Origin: Streptomyces griseoluteus
Lineage (GTDB): Bacteria > Actinomycetota > Actinomycetes > Streptomycetales > Streptomycetaceae
DNA: 64,000 nt
Direction: 5' to 3'
NCBI GenBank assembly: GCA_000717735.1
Contig: JOBE01000003.1
Location: forward strand, 178,955-242,954
This document shows, one piece after another, positions 32,988-41,726 of this stretch (its first letter is position 1; the number at the start of each line of letters is the position of its first letter). The notes under the pieces are model-generated. The model saw nothing but the letters and a program-made list of their open reading frames with translations, was not told the DNA's origin and searched no databases. A program made the translations under genes and the position numbers.

Positions 32988-35018
32988 TCAGCCGAAGAAG
33001 CCGCCGTCCCCGTCCCCGTCGCCGTTGTTGTCGCCGCCGCGGCCGCCGTTGCCGCCGCCACCGACGGTGTAGACGCTGATCTCCTGGCCGGGCGTGACCA
33101 TCGAACCCTCGCCGGGGTTCGTCCCGACGACCAGGGCGTCCTCCTTGTCGGAGCCCACCTGGGTGATCTTCAGGTTCGCGTTCAGGGCTTCGAGCTGTGC
33201 CTTGACGTCCTTGAACGGCCTGTTGGCGAGCCCCGTCGGGAGCTGGACCTGCTGCGGCTGCTGCGGGCCCTTGGAGACCTTCAGCGTGATCTGGACGTCC
33301 TTCGGCTGGTTCGACGGGCCCGCCGGGGTCTGGTCGATGACCGTGCCCGCGGGCTGGTCCGAGTCGACGTCCTCCCTGGACACCTTCGTGAAGCCGAGCT
33401 GGGTCAGCTGCTGGACGGCCTGGTCGTAGGTCCGGCCCTTCTGGTCGGGAAGCTCGGACAGCAGCTGCTTCGCGACCGTGATGGTGATCTCGGAGTTCTT
33501 CTCCGCCTTCGTGCCACCGTCGGGGTTCTGCCTCAGGACCGTGCCCGGGTCCTCCTCGGACTCCTCCTGCTCGACCTTGACCTTGAAGCCCTTGTCCTTC
33601 AGGACCGTCTCGGCGCTCTCCTGGGACTTCTCCTTGACGTCCGGGACCTCCACGAGCGGAGCGCCCTCGGAGACGAACACCTGGATCGTTCCGTCGGTGT
33701 CCATCTTCACGTCCGCAGCCGGGTCCTGGCGGCAGATGGCGCCCTTGGGCTGGTCGCAGCGCTCGGTGCCGGCCTGCTGCACCTTCACTCGGGCGTTGGC
33801 CGCGAGCCCGGTCGCCGCTTCGACGGTCTGGCCGACCAGCCGCGGCGCGCCGACCTGCCGGATGCCGTCCTTCTTCTCCATGAGGGAGACGCCGATGAAG
33901 ATCGCGCCGACGAGCACCAGGATGCCCGCGATGACCAGCAGGATCGTCGAGGTGTTCGACTTCTTCGGGCCGCCGCGACGCCGGTCCGGACGGTCGTCGT
34001 AGCCGTAGCCGCCGTCGTCCGGGTTGATCGGGGGCAGCATCGAGGTCTGGCCGGCCGGGTCGGCCTGGCGCAGCGCCGTGGTCGGCTGGTCCTCCGGCGG
34101 GTAGCCGCCGTAGCCCCCGCCGTACGCGGGCGCCCCCATGCCCATCCCCATGCCCATCGCGGCGGCGGCCGCGACCGGCTGGCCGTCGAGGCAGGCCTCG
34201 ATGTCCGCGCGCATCTCGTCGGCGGACTGGTAGCGGTAGTCGGGGTCCTTGACCAGCGCCTTGAGGACGATGGCGTCCATCTCGGGCGTGATCTCGCCGT
34301 CGAAGTTGCTCGGCGGCTGCGGCTCCTCGCGGACGTGCTGGTACGCGACCGCGACCGGCGAGTCGCCGATGAACGGGGGCCGGACGGTGAGGAGCTCGTA
34401 GAGCAGGCAGCCCGTGGAGTACAGGTCGGAGCGGGCGTCGACCTGCTCGCCCTTGGCCTGCTCGGGGGAGAGGTACTGGGCCGTGCCGATGACCGCGGAG
34501 GTCTGCGTCATGGTCATGCCCGAGTCGCCCATGGCGCGCGCGATGCCGAAGTCCATGACCTTGACCTGACCGGTGCGCGTCAGCATGACGTTCGCCGGCT
34601 TGATGTCACGGTGCACGATCCCGGCGCGGTGCGAGTACTCCAGCGCCTGGAGGATGCCGACCGTCATCTCGAGCGTGCGCTCGGGCAGCAGCTTGCGCCC
34701 GGAGTGAAGCAGCTCACGCAGGGTCGACCCGTCGACGTACTCCATCACGATGTACGGGATGGAGACCCCGTCGACGTAGTCCTCGCCGGTGTCGTAGACC
34801 GCGACGATCGCCGGGTGGTTGAGCGAGGCGGCGGACTGTGCCTCACGGCGGAACCGGGCCTGGAAGGACGGATCGCGGGCCAGGTCGGCCCGCAGCGTCT
34901 TCACGGCGACGGTGCGGCCGAGCCGGGTGTCCTGTCCGAGGTACACCTCGGCCATGCCACCACGGCCGAGCACCGAGCCCAGCTCGTACCGGCCGCCGAG
35001 GCGACGCGGCTCTTCCAT
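32988..35018 (-). CDS. pknB: Serine/threonine kinase PknB with PASTA repeats
   Basis: A 676-residue membrane kinase. Kinase domain 11-275: Gly loop LGRGGMAEV, Lys40, HRD 136-138 (Asp138), DFG 156-158, activation loop TMTQTSAVIGT (169-179) with candidate phospho-Thr. A Gly/Met/Pro-rich juxtamembrane linker, one membrane helix (STILLVIAGILVLVGAIFIGVSL), four extracellular PASTA domains and a Gly/Asp tail follow. PASTA domains sense muropeptides or lipid II; the kinase controls cell-wall synthesis and division. I place the start at ATG 35018 rather than the longer upstream reading. Its substrates FhaA/FhaB and phosphatase PstP are encoded upstream in the same locus. Confidence 0.97.
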   Translation of the reverse strand: MEEPRRLGGRYELGSVLGRGGMAEVYLGQDTRLGRTVAVKTLRADLARDPSFQARFRREAQSAASLNHPAIVAVYDTGEDYVDGVSIPYIVMEYVDGSTLRELLHSGRKLLPERTLEMTVGILQALEYSHRAGIVHRDIKPANVMLTRTGQVKVMDFGIARAMGDSGMTMTQTSAVIGTAQYLSPEQAKGEQVDARSDLYSTGCLLYELLTVRPPFIGDSPVAVAYQHVREEPQPPSNFDGEITPEMDAIVLKALVKDPDYRYQSADEMRADIEACLDGQPVAAAAAMGMGMGMGAPAYGGGYGGYPPEDQPTTALRQADPAGQTSMLPPINPDDGGYGYDDRPDRRRGGPKKSNTSTILLVIAGILVLVGAIFIGVSLMEKKDGIRQVGAPRLVGQTVEAATGLAANARVKVQQAGTERCDQPKGAICRQDPAADVKMDTDGTIQVFVSEGAPLVEVPDVKEKSQESAETVLKDKGFKVKVEQEESEEDPGTVLRQNPDGGTKAEKNSEITITVAKQLLSELPDQKGRTYDQAVQQLTQLGFTKVSREDVDSDQPAGTVIDQTPAGPSNQPKDVQITLKVSKGPQQPQQVQLPTGLANRPFKDVKAQLEALNANLKITQVGSDKEDALVVGTNPGEGSMVTPGQEISVYTVGGGGNGGRGGDNNGDGDGDGGFFG

Positions 35019-35094
35019 AGCTAATCCAGCCCTCTCCGTCTGTCCCGACCGCACCCATGGGTGGTCCGGCGGTGTGTGCTGTTCGCGCATACGG

Positions 35095-35131
35095 TACCGG
35101 CCCCGGGAGGACGATCCACCCGGGGCCGGTA
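35095..35131. terminator. Hairpin between pbpA and pknB
   Basis: TACCGGCCCCGGG (35095-35107) pairs with CCCGGGGCCGGTA (35119-35131) across 11 nt, a perfect 13-bp stem in the 155-bp gap between pbpA and pknB on the minus strand. It may attenuate readthrough into pknB. Confidence 0.6.
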
Positions 35132-35173
35132 GCTGATACCCGACCGGTACCTGGCAGGTACGGGGCCGGTACG

Positions 35174-36640
35174 TCAGCCGTTGTTCTTCATGACCGCCTT
35201 CATGACGGCCTTCGCGATCGGGGCGGCGAGGCCGCCACCGCTGATGTCCTCGCGGTCGGTGCCCGCCGAGTCCTCGACGATCACGGCGACCGCGACGGGG
35301 GAGCCCTCGGCGGTCTTCGCGTACGAGATGAACCACGCGTACGGGCGCTTCGCGTTCTTGTCGCCGTGCTGGGCCGTACCCGTCTTGCCGCCGACCTTGA
35401 CGCCGTCCATGTTCAGGTCGGCGTTGCCGCCGGTGCCGTTGGTGACGACGCTCTCCATCATCTGCTGGAGGAGCTGCGCGTTCTGCGCGGAGACCGGACG
35501 GCTCATCTCCTCCGGCTCGTTCTGCTTGATGACGTCGAGGTTCGGGGCGCGCAGCTGGTCGATCATGTACGGCTTCATCAGCTTGCCGTCGTTGGCGATC
35601 GCCGCCGTGACCATCGCCATCTGGAGCGGGGTGGTCGCGGTGTTGAACTGGCCGATGGAGGAGAGCGCGTTGCCGCCGCGGTCGGCCTTCTTGTCGTAGA
35701 CGGAGGCGGCGGAGCGGACCGGGGTGAACTGCTCGGCGTTGAAACCGAACTTCTCGGCCATCTCGGTCATCTTCTCGACGCCGACGTCGTCGCCGAGCTT
35801 CGCGAAGACCGAGTTGCAGGAGATGTCGAGGGCGCGCTTCAGGCTGGCGTTGGCGCAGCCCTTGGCGTGGTTCACCATCGGCTTCGTGGAGAGCGGGATC
35901 TTCCAGCCCTCGGGGGTGTCGGTCGCCGCGTTGATGTCGCTGACCTTGCCGTTCTCCAGGGCGGCCGCGGCGGTGACGACCTTGAAGACGGAGCCGGGCG
36001 GGTAGATCTCGCGGATCGCGCGGTTGAGCTTCGGCTTGCTCTTGTCCTTCTCCAGTGCCACCCAGGCCTTCTCGTCCTTGCCGGAGTAGCCGGCGAAGGA
36101 GGAGGGGTCGTACGAGGGGGTGGAGGCCAGCGCCAGGATCTTGCCGGTCTTCGGCTCGATGGCGACGACGGCGCCGGTGTTGTTCCCGAGCCCCTCGAAG
36201 GCGGCCTTCTGCGCGGCCCCGCTGAGGGTGGTGACGACGTCGCCGCCCTTCTTCTCCTCACCGGTGAACATGGCGAGGGTGCGGTCGAAGAACAGCCGGT
36301 CGTCGTTGCCGGTGAGGATGCCGTCCTCGATCTTCTCGATCTGGTTGGCGTCGTAGGCCTGCGAGGCGTAGCCGGTGACGGGCGCCCACATGGGGCCGTC
36401 GGTGTAGGTCCGCTTGTACTTGTAGTACGGGTCCTTGGAGTCGGCGGATCCGGTGATCGGCTTGCCGTCCACGATGATGTTGCCGCGCTGGTTGGCGTAC
36501 CGCTCGATCTGCACGCGCTTGTTGCTCGAGTGGGTGTTCAGCTCGTCGGCGCGGACGTACTGGAGCCAGTTGTCCCGCAGGAGCAGGGCGAGGATGAGCA
36601 GGCCGCAGAAGATCGCGACCCGGCGCAGCGGCTTGTTCAC
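35174..36640 (-). CDS. pbpA: Penicillin-binding protein 2 family transpeptidase
   Basis: A 488-residue class B PBP with an N-terminal anchor (VAIFCGLLILALLLRDNWLQYV), a dimerisation domain, and a transpeptidase domain with the SxxK motif in YPPGSVFKVVTAAAAL, SxN in LDISCNSVFAKL, and KTG in VGGKTGTAQHGD. It crosslinks peptidoglycan in partnership with the RodA/FtsW-type glycosyltransferase whose gene overlaps it by 4 bp. GTG start at 36640. The pbpA-rodA pair inside the pknB operon is standard in actinobacteria. Confidence 0.96.
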   Translation of the reverse strand: MNKPLRRVAIFCGLLILALLLRDNWLQYVRADELNTHSSNKRVQIERYANQRGNIIVDGKPITGSADSKDPYYKYKRTYTDGPMWAPVTGYASQAYDANQIEKIEDGILTGNDDRLFFDRTLAMFTGEEKKGGDVVTTLSGAAQKAAFEGLGNNTGAVVAIEPKTGKILALASTPSYDPSSFAGYSGKDEKAWVALEKDKSKPKLNRAIREIYPPGSVFKVVTAAAALENGKVSDINAATDTPEGWKIPLSTKPMVNHAKGCANASLKRALDISCNSVFAKLGDDVGVEKMTEMAEKFGFNAEQFTPVRSAASVYDKKADRGGNALSSIGQFNTATTPLQMAMVTAAIANDGKLMKPYMIDQLRAPNLDVIKQNEPEEMSRPVSAQNAQLLQQMMESVVTNGTGGNADLNMDGVKVGGKTGTAQHGDKNAKRPYAWFISYAKTAEGSPVAVAVIVEDSAGTDREDISGGGLAAPIAKAVMKAVMKNNG

Positions 36641-38058
36641 GGACGGACCACCTGGGTCATCTCGGCATCGGGGGACGGGGCGGGCGCGGGCGCGGGGCGG
36701 CGCGCCGTGTCGCTGATCCGGATCAGGATGCCGACCAGGGCCCAGTTGGCGATGACGGAGGATCCGCCGTACGCGAGGAACGGCATCGTCATACCGGTGA
36801 GCGGGATGAGGCCCATCACGCCGCCGGCGACGACGAAGATCTGGAGCGCGAAGGCGCCGGAGAGGCCCATCGCGAGCAGCTTGCCGAACGGGTCACGGGC
36901 GGCGAGGGCGGTGCGGATACCGCGCTCGACGATCAGCCCGTAGAAGAGCAGGAAGACCATCACACCGGTGAGTCCGAGCTCCTCGCCGACCGTGGCGAAG
37001 ATGAAGTCGGAGTTGGCCGCGAAGCCGATGAGGTCCGAGTTGCCCTGGCCGAGGCCGGTGCCGAGGATGCCGCCGGAGCCGAAGGACATCAGGACCTGGG
37101 TCATCTGGTCACAGGCGTTGACCGACTTGGCGCACGCGAAGGGGTCGGCCCAGGCATCGACGCGGGCCTGGACGTGGCTTGCGAAGGAGGCCACGCCGAC
37201 CGCGCCCGCGACGGACATTCCCAGACCCATGACGATCCAGCTGGTCCGCTCCGTCGCCACGTACAGCATGATCACGAACATGCCGAAGAACAGCAGCGAG
37301 GTACCGAGGTCGTTCTCGAAGATCAGGATGAGGAGGCTGACGGCCCAGATCGTCAGGATCGGGCCGAGGTCACGGCCACGGGGCAGGTAGAGCCCCATGA
37401 AGCGGCGGCTGGCCAGGGCCAGGGCGTCCCGCTTCACCATGAGGTAGCCGGAGAAGAACACCGCCAGCACGATCTTGGCGAACTCACCGGGCTGGATGGA
37501 GAAGCCGGCGATGTTGATCCAGATCTTGGCACCGAAGACCGGGCTGCCAAGGCCAGGAACGAGCGGCAGCAGCAGCAGGACGAGGGCGGTCACCATGGAG
37601 ATGTACGTGTACCGCTGGAGGACCCGGTGGTCCTTGAGCAGCAGCAGCACGCCGACGAACATGGCGATGCCGATCGCGGAGTACATCATCTGCTTCGGGG
37701 CGTCCGGGCTGAAGCTGCCGAAGTCGTTGATCGACTTGGCGATCAGCCGCGGCGACTGGTCGAGCCGCCAGATCAGCACCAGGCCCATGCCGTTGAGCAG
37801 GGTCGCGAGGGGCAGCAGCAGCGGGTCCGAGTACGGGGCCCACTTCCGCACCACGAGGTGCGCGACGCCCGCGAGCAGGGCGAGGCCCAGCCCGTACCCG
37901 GCCATGCCGGCCGGGACCTTGCCGTCGATGGCCAGGCCCACGTTGAGGTACGCGAACACCGGGATGACGACGGCGAACGCGAGCAGCGCCAGCTCGGTGT
38001 TGCGACGGCTCGGCGCCTCGATCGCGCCGATGGTGGTCGTGTTGGTGACAACGCTCAT
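36637..38058 (-). CDS. rodA: SEDS glycosyltransferase, RodA/FtsW/SpoVE family
   Basis: A 473-residue polytopic membrane protein with about 10-12 helices. SEDS-family hallmarks: GAKIWINIAGFSIQPGEFAKIVLAVF, LIFENDLGTSLLFFGMFVIMLYVA (with the catalytic-type Asp), LVGIL near the end and PLTGMTMPFLAYGGSSVIANW. It polymerises lipid II and partners with the adjacent PbpA. It is 27 bp downstream of pstP on the minus strand. Confidence 0.96.
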   Translation of the reverse strand: MSVVTNTTTIGAIEAPSRRNTELALLAFAVVIPVFAYLNVGLAIDGKVPAGMAGYGLGLALLAGVAHLVVRKWAPYSDPLLLPLATLLNGMGLVLIWRLDQSPRLIAKSINDFGSFSPDAPKQMMYSAIGIAMFVGVLLLLKDHRVLQRYTYISMVTALVLLLLPLVPGLGSPVFGAKIWINIAGFSIQPGEFAKIVLAVFFSGYLMVKRDALALASRRFMGLYLPRGRDLGPILTIWAVSLLILIFENDLGTSLLFFGMFVIMLYVATERTSWIVMGLGMSVAGAVGVASFASHVQARVDAWADPFACAKSVNACDQMTQVLMSFGSGGILGTGLGQGNSDLIGFAANSDFIFATVGEELGLTGVMVFLLFYGLIVERGIRTALAARDPFGKLLAMGLSGAFALQIFVVAGGVMGLIPLTGMTMPFLAYGGSSVIANWALVGILIRISDTARRPAPAPAPSPDAEMTQVVRP

Positions 38059-38084
38059 GGTGGTGAAAGGCCCCCTACGGGTGC

Positions 38085-39581
38085 TTACTGCTTGCCGCAG
38101 TTCGAGGCCAGCTTCTGCTCCTCCGCGGTGAGGGTGGGACCCGGGGACGGAGCGGCTGTGGTGGGCTTGGGGTCAGGGGTGGCGGTCTCGCCGGGCTTGG
38201 GCGTCGTCGGCGGCTTGCTCGCCTGGTCGGCGGCCTTCTCGGCGGCCGCACGGCGCTGCTCGGTCTTCTTGCAGGCCGAGGCCTGCGCCGCCAGCTCGGC
38301 GATCTTCGTCTCGGCCTTGCCGAGGCTGCCGCCCGTGATGGTGTCCTCGACCTGCTTCCGCTGGTAGGCGGGGAGGTACTTGAGTTCGATCTCGGGGTGG
38401 TCCTTCTGGACCTTCGAGAGCGAGACCCAGGCCAGGTCCTGGCTGATGCCCTGGTACAGCGCCACGTGCTGGTCCTTGGACCCGACGAAGTACTGGGTCT
38501 GCGTCCAGCGCCAGCCGCCGTAGGCGCCGCCGCCGAGGACGGCGAGGGCGAGGACGATGAAGAAGGAGCGCTTCAGCCACTTGCGGCCGGTGCGGGGCTT
38601 CGCGAAGTCGTCGTCCGTGTACGACTCGAAGGAGCCCTGCGGGGGCATGCCGCCGTAGCCGTGGCCGTCGCCGCTGCCGGGCGGGCCGAAGCCGCCGGCG
38701 GGCGGCTGCTGGTGCGGGGCCGGGCGGCCGAGCCCGGAGGCGCGGCCCGCCGGGGTCTGCATCGCCCCGCCGTCGTTCAGCTGGGCGGCCTGGTTCTCGG
38801 CGACCGCGCCCACGATGACCGGGGTGTCGCTGAGCTGACCCGCGAGGGTGTCGCCGCCGTCGACGTCGAGGACGTCGGCGACGATCACCGTGATGTTGTC
38901 GGGGCCGCCGCCGCGCAGCGCGAGCTGGATCAGCTCCTGCACGGTCTCCTGCGGGCCCTGGTAGCTGGCGAGGGTGTCCTCGAGCGTCTGGTGCGAGACC
39001 ACGCCGGACAGGCCGTCGGAGCAGATCAGGTACCGGTCGCCGGAGCGGACCTCGCGGATGGAGAGGTCGGGTTCGACGTGGTCGCCGCTGCCGAGCGCGC
39101 GCATGAGGAGCGAGCGCTGCGGGTGGGTGGTGGCCTCTTCCTCGGTGATCCGGCCCTCGTCGACGAGCCGCTGGACCCAGGTGTGGTCCTGGGTGATCTG
39201 GGTGAGGACACCGTCGCGGAGCAGGTACGCGCGGGAGTCGCCGACGTGCACGAGGCCGAGGCGCTGACCGGTCCACAGCAGGGCGGTGAGCGTCGTGCCC
39301 ATGCCCTCCAGCTGCGGGTCCTCCTCGACCATCATGCGCAGTTGGTCGTTGGCGCGCTGCACCGCCGTACCCAGCGAGGTGAGGATGTCGGAGCCGGGGA
39401 CGTCGTCGTCCAGCGTGACGAGGGTGGAGATCACCTCCGAGGAGGCGACCTCGCCGGCGGCCTGGCCGCCCATGCCGTCGGCGATGGCGAGCAGCCGGGG
39501 ACCGGCGTAGCCGGAGTCCTCGTTGCCCTCGCGGATCATGCCCTTGTGCGAGCCCGCGGCGAATCGCAGGGACAGACTCAT
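38085..39581 (-). CDS. pstP: PP2C-type Ser/Thr phosphatase PstP
   Basis: A 498-residue membrane phosphatase opposing PknB. PP2C domain 1-240: GNEDSGYAGPRLLAIADGMGG, VGDSRAYLLRDG, TQDHTWVQRLV, SDGLSGVV and GGPDNITVIVADV carry the metal-binding Asp residues. A Gln/Gly/Pro-rich linker, one membrane helix (SFFIVLALAVLGGGAYGGW) and an extracellular segment with a Pro/Thr/Lys-rich tail follow. I take ATG 39581 (MSLSLRFAAGSHKGM) with GGCAGG upstream. The longer GTG at 39641 adds 20 non-conserved residues. Confidence 0.96.
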   Translation of the reverse strand: MSLSLRFAAGSHKGMIREGNEDSGYAGPRLLAIADGMGGQAAGEVASSEVISTLVTLDDDVPGSDILTSLGTAVQRANDQLRMMVEEDPQLEGMGTTLTALLWTGQRLGLVHVGDSRAYLLRDGVLTQITQDHTWVQRLVDEGRITEEEATTHPQRSLLMRALGSGDHVEPDLSIREVRSGDRYLICSDGLSGVVSHQTLEDTLASYQGPQETVQELIQLALRGGGPDNITVIVADVLDVDGGDTLAGQLSDTPVIVGAVAENQAAQLNDGGAMQTPAGRASGLGRPAPHQQPPAGGFGPPGSGDGHGYGGMPPQGSFESYTDDDFAKPRTGRKWLKRSFFIVLALAVLGGGAYGGWRWTQTQYFVGSKDQHVALYQGISQDLAWVSLSKVQKDHPEIELKYLPAYQRKQVEDTITGGSLGKAETKIAELAAQASACKKTEQRRAAAEKAADQASKPPTTPKPGETATPDPKPTTAAPSPGPTLTAEEQKLASNCGKQ

Positions 39582-39679
39582 GCGCACCTGCCCTGTCGCC
39601 GCTGCTTCGGGGTACGGCCGGTCTCGACCCACACTGCCCACCCTCGCTCGCTCCGCTCGCGCCTATTCATGATGTAGCA

Positions 39680-40207
39680 CTACTTCCGCAGCTCGATGAC
39701 GGTCTTGCCGATGCGGATCGGCGCGCCCAGCGGAATGGGTGTGGCGGTGGTGAGGCGGGTCCGGTCGAGATACGTGCCGTTGGTGGACCCGAGATCCTCG
39801 ACGATCCACTGGCCGTCCCGGTCGGGGTAGATCCGGGCGTGCCGGCTCGACGCGTAGTCGTCGTCGAGGACGATCGTCGAGTCGTGCGCCCGGCCCAGCG
39901 TGATCGTCTGGCCCTGGAGGGCGACGGTCGTGCCGGTGAGGGTGCCCTCGGACACGACCAGCTTGGTCGGGGCGCCGCGGCGCTGCCGCCCGCCCCCGCC
40001 CGTGTTCTGCTGGCCGCGCTGCTGCGGTGGCGCGGCGGCCTGCCGCGCCTGCTGCTGCTGCGGTCGCGCCTCTTGGCGCCGCGAACCGCGCTGGGTCACC
40101 CGCGTACCGAAGAGGTCGCTGCGGATGACCTGGACGGCCACGATGACGAACAGCCACAGAACGGCCAGGAAACCCAACCGCATGACCGTCAGGGTCAGCT
40201 CTGACAT
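39680..40207 (-). CDS. fhaB: FHA-domain protein FhaB (FipA)
   Basis: A 175-residue protein: N-terminal membrane helix (LGFLAVLWLFVIVAVQVI), a Gln/Arg-rich linker, and a C-terminal FHA phosphothreonine-binding domain (about 85-175) with TLGRAHDSTIVLDDDYASSRHARI and DLGSTNGTYLD, which contain the conserved Gly-Arg, Ser-x-x-His and Asn-Gly residues. In mycobacteria it couples PknA/PknB signalling to FtsZ and FtsQ. It is 10 bp downstream of fhaA and precedes pstP. Confidence 0.94.
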   Translation of the reverse strand: MSELTLTVMRLGFLAVLWLFVIVAVQVIRSDLFGTRVTQRGSRRQEARPQQQQARQAAAPPQQRGQQNTGGGGRQRRGAPTKLVVSEGTLTGTTVALQGQTITLGRAHDSTIVLDDDYASSRHARIYPDRDGQWIVEDLGSTNGTYLDRTRLTTATPIPLGAPIRIGKTVIELRK

Positions 40208-40217
40208 TGCCCCCGCT

Positions 40218-41078
40218 TCACCCTTCGGCTTGCCGGTAAACGATGGTGGTGCTGCCCACGACGATCCGCGAGCCGTCGCGGAGCGTAGCGCGGGTGGTGT
40301 GCTGCCCGTCCACCACGATGCCGTTGGTGGATCCCAGATCCTGGATCGTCGAGGGCGTTCCGGTCCGGATCTCGCAGTGCCGGCGGGAGACGCCGGGATC
40401 GTCGATCCTCACGTCCGCGTCGGTGCTGCGGCCGAGGACCAGGGTCGGGCGGGAGATCTGGTGGCGGGTGCCGTTGATCTCGATCCAGTGGCGGACATGG
40501 GTGCCCGCTCCGCCGTGCGTACCGGGGCCGGGGGCCGCCGGACGAGGCGCCGCCTGCGGCCGGTGGCCGGGGGCGCCGGGAGGCGGGGCGGCGGGCATGG
40601 GAGGGGCGCCGGCCGGGGGGTACCCGTAGCCGCCGCGGCCCTGTGCCTGGCCCTGCTGCTGGTGGTGCTGCGGTCCGCCCGCGGGCGGCTGCGGCTGTGA
40701 CGTACTCGACGCCAGCGTGCGGCTGCGGACGCGGTAGAGGCCGGTGTCGAGGTCCTCCGCCTTCTCCAGGTTGACCTTGATCGGCCCCATGAAGGTGTAC
40801 CGCTGCTGCTTCGCGTAGTCCCTGACCAGGCCGGCGAGCTCGTCGCCGAGCTGGCCGGAGTAGGGGCTGAGGCGCTCGTAGTCGGGCGTGCTCAGTTCCA
40901 CGATGAAGTCGTTGGGGACGACGGTCCGCTCGCGGTTCCAGATCTGCGCGTTGTTGTCGCACTCGCGCTGGAGCGCGCCGGCGATCTCGACCGGCTGGAC
41001 CTCGGACTTGAAGACCTTGGCGAAGGTGCCGTTGACCAGACCTTCGAGACGCTGCTCGAAACGCTTCATGACTCCCAT
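40218..41078 (-). CDS. fhaA: FHA-domain protein FhaA (DUF3662 + FHA)
   Basis: A 286-residue cytoplasmic protein. The N-terminal DUF3662 domain (about 1-120) reads RFEQRLEGLVNGTFAKVFKSEVQPVEIAGALQRECDNN. A Gln/Gly/Pro-rich linker follows (120-205). The C-terminal FHA domain has LVLGRSTDADVRIDDPGVSRRHCEI and LGSTNGIVVDG. It binds phosphorylated PknB targets, including MviN in mycobacteria, to restrain peptidoglycan synthesis. The start lies behind a strong GAGGAGGTG ribosome-binding site, and it is the first gene of the fhaA-fhaB-pstP-rodA-pbpA-pknB run. Confidence 0.95.
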   Translation of the reverse strand: MGVMKRFEQRLEGLVNGTFAKVFKSEVQPVEIAGALQRECDNNAQIWNRERTVVPNDFIVELSTPDYERLSPYSGQLGDELAGLVRDYAKQQRYTFMGPIKVNLEKAEDLDTGLYRVRSRTLASSTSQPQPPAGGPQHHQQQGQAQGRGGYGYPPAGAPPMPAAPPPGAPGHRPQAAPRPAAPGPGTHGGAGTHVRHWIEINGTRHQISRPTLVLGRSTDADVRIDDPGVSRRHCEIRTGTPSTIQDLGSTNGIVVDGQHTTRATLRDGSRIVVGSTTIVYRQAEG

Positions 41079-41546
41079 GGGGCACCTCCTCGGTCGTTGT
41101 CGTCCTGGTACTGCTTACTGATCGTATCCACGCGTCGGGAAATCGGCTGGTTCCCCTTCCCTGCCCTGTGGACGAGTGTCACACCTCTCACAGGCTTTCC
41201 CCACGGATCGTAGAGGCGGCCTGTGGACAGTGTCCCGCACCCGGCTGTGCGAGCGGGGGCGCGGTCCGGGTTCGGGGGGTGGTCCGTCCCCTTCCTCCCC
41301 CTTCTCCTCCCCCTCCGCCACCCCCTTCTTCTTCCGTCTCTCCGCCGTCTCTCCCCGCGGTCCCTCTCCTCCGTCCCCACCCGCTCCTTCCCTCCTGCCC
41401 GATTCCGTCCTTCCATCCCTCCCTCACCTTGGTCTGCCCGAGCGGAGCCGAAACAACGGATGTGAATCCACGGTCTGCGACGTGCTAATCTTCTGATGTC
41501 GCCAGGCGCTCGCACCGCAAGTGAGAGAGCCCGGAGCACACCCAAT
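41079..41546. other. Intergenic region with long pyrimidine tract
   Basis: The 468 bp between fhaA and tRNA-Leu hold no credible gene. They contain the fhaA leader (minus strand). CTGTGGAC repeats occur at about 41166 and 41221, resembling degenerate DnaA boxes. A 150-bp stretch at about 41281-41432 is overwhelmingly C and T (CCTTCCTCCCCCTTCTCC and similar). ORFs called there translate to Ser/Pro/Leu or Glu/Gly repeats and are artefacts of that composition. The tRNA promoter should lie near 41490-41515. Confidence 0.7.
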
Positions 41547-41633
41547 GCGCGGGTGGCGGAATAGGCAGACGCGCTGGATTCAGGTTCCAGTGCCCGAAAG
41601 GGCGTGGGGGTTCAACTCCCCCCTCGCGCACCA
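41547..41633 (+). tRNA. tRNA-Leu (anticodon CAG)
   Basis: An 87-nt tRNA gene with encoded CCA. Acceptor stem GCGCGGG pairs with CTCGCGC (one G-T), then discriminator A and CCA at 41631-41633. The anticodon loop TTCAGGT carries CAG at 41581-41583. The long variable arm (TGCCCGAAAGGGCG) is the class II form expected of tRNA-Leu. The T arm is GGGGG-TTCAACT-CCCCC. It reads CUG, the dominant leucine codon here. It sits at the exact junction between conserved core genes and the nonribosomal peptide cluster. Confidence 0.97.
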
Positions 41634-41644
41634 GGCAGTACCGA

Positions 41645-41682
41645 CGAAACGGTCGGCATCGTTCACGATGCCGACCGTTTCG
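41645..41682 (+). terminator. tRNA terminator hairpin
   Basis: CGAAACGGTCGGCATCG (41645-41661) and its perfect complement (41666-41682) flank the loop TTCA, 11 bp after the tRNA CCA end. The 17-bp stem has no T-run, typical for Streptomyces. Confidence 0.88.
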
Positions 41683-41726
41683 CATTCCCGGCCCGCGTAC
41701 GACGACGCATACCTGGAGCAGCAGCG

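Noticed and set aside
39582..39641. Longer PstP start at 39641
   Set aside because: The added 20 residues are not typical of PstP, whose N-terminus begins MSLSLRFAAGSHKG; a ribosome-binding site precedes the ATG at 39581.
41168..41496. Several ~100-codon ORFs between fhaA and tRNA-Leu
   Set aside because: They lie in a pyrimidine tract, translate to Ser/Pro/Arg or Glu/Gly repeats, lack good ribosome-binding sites and overlap each other on both strands.
41547..41633. Proven attachment site in tRNA-Leu
   Set aside because: I found no duplicate of the tRNA 3' end and no integrase within the window, so it remains only a possibility.
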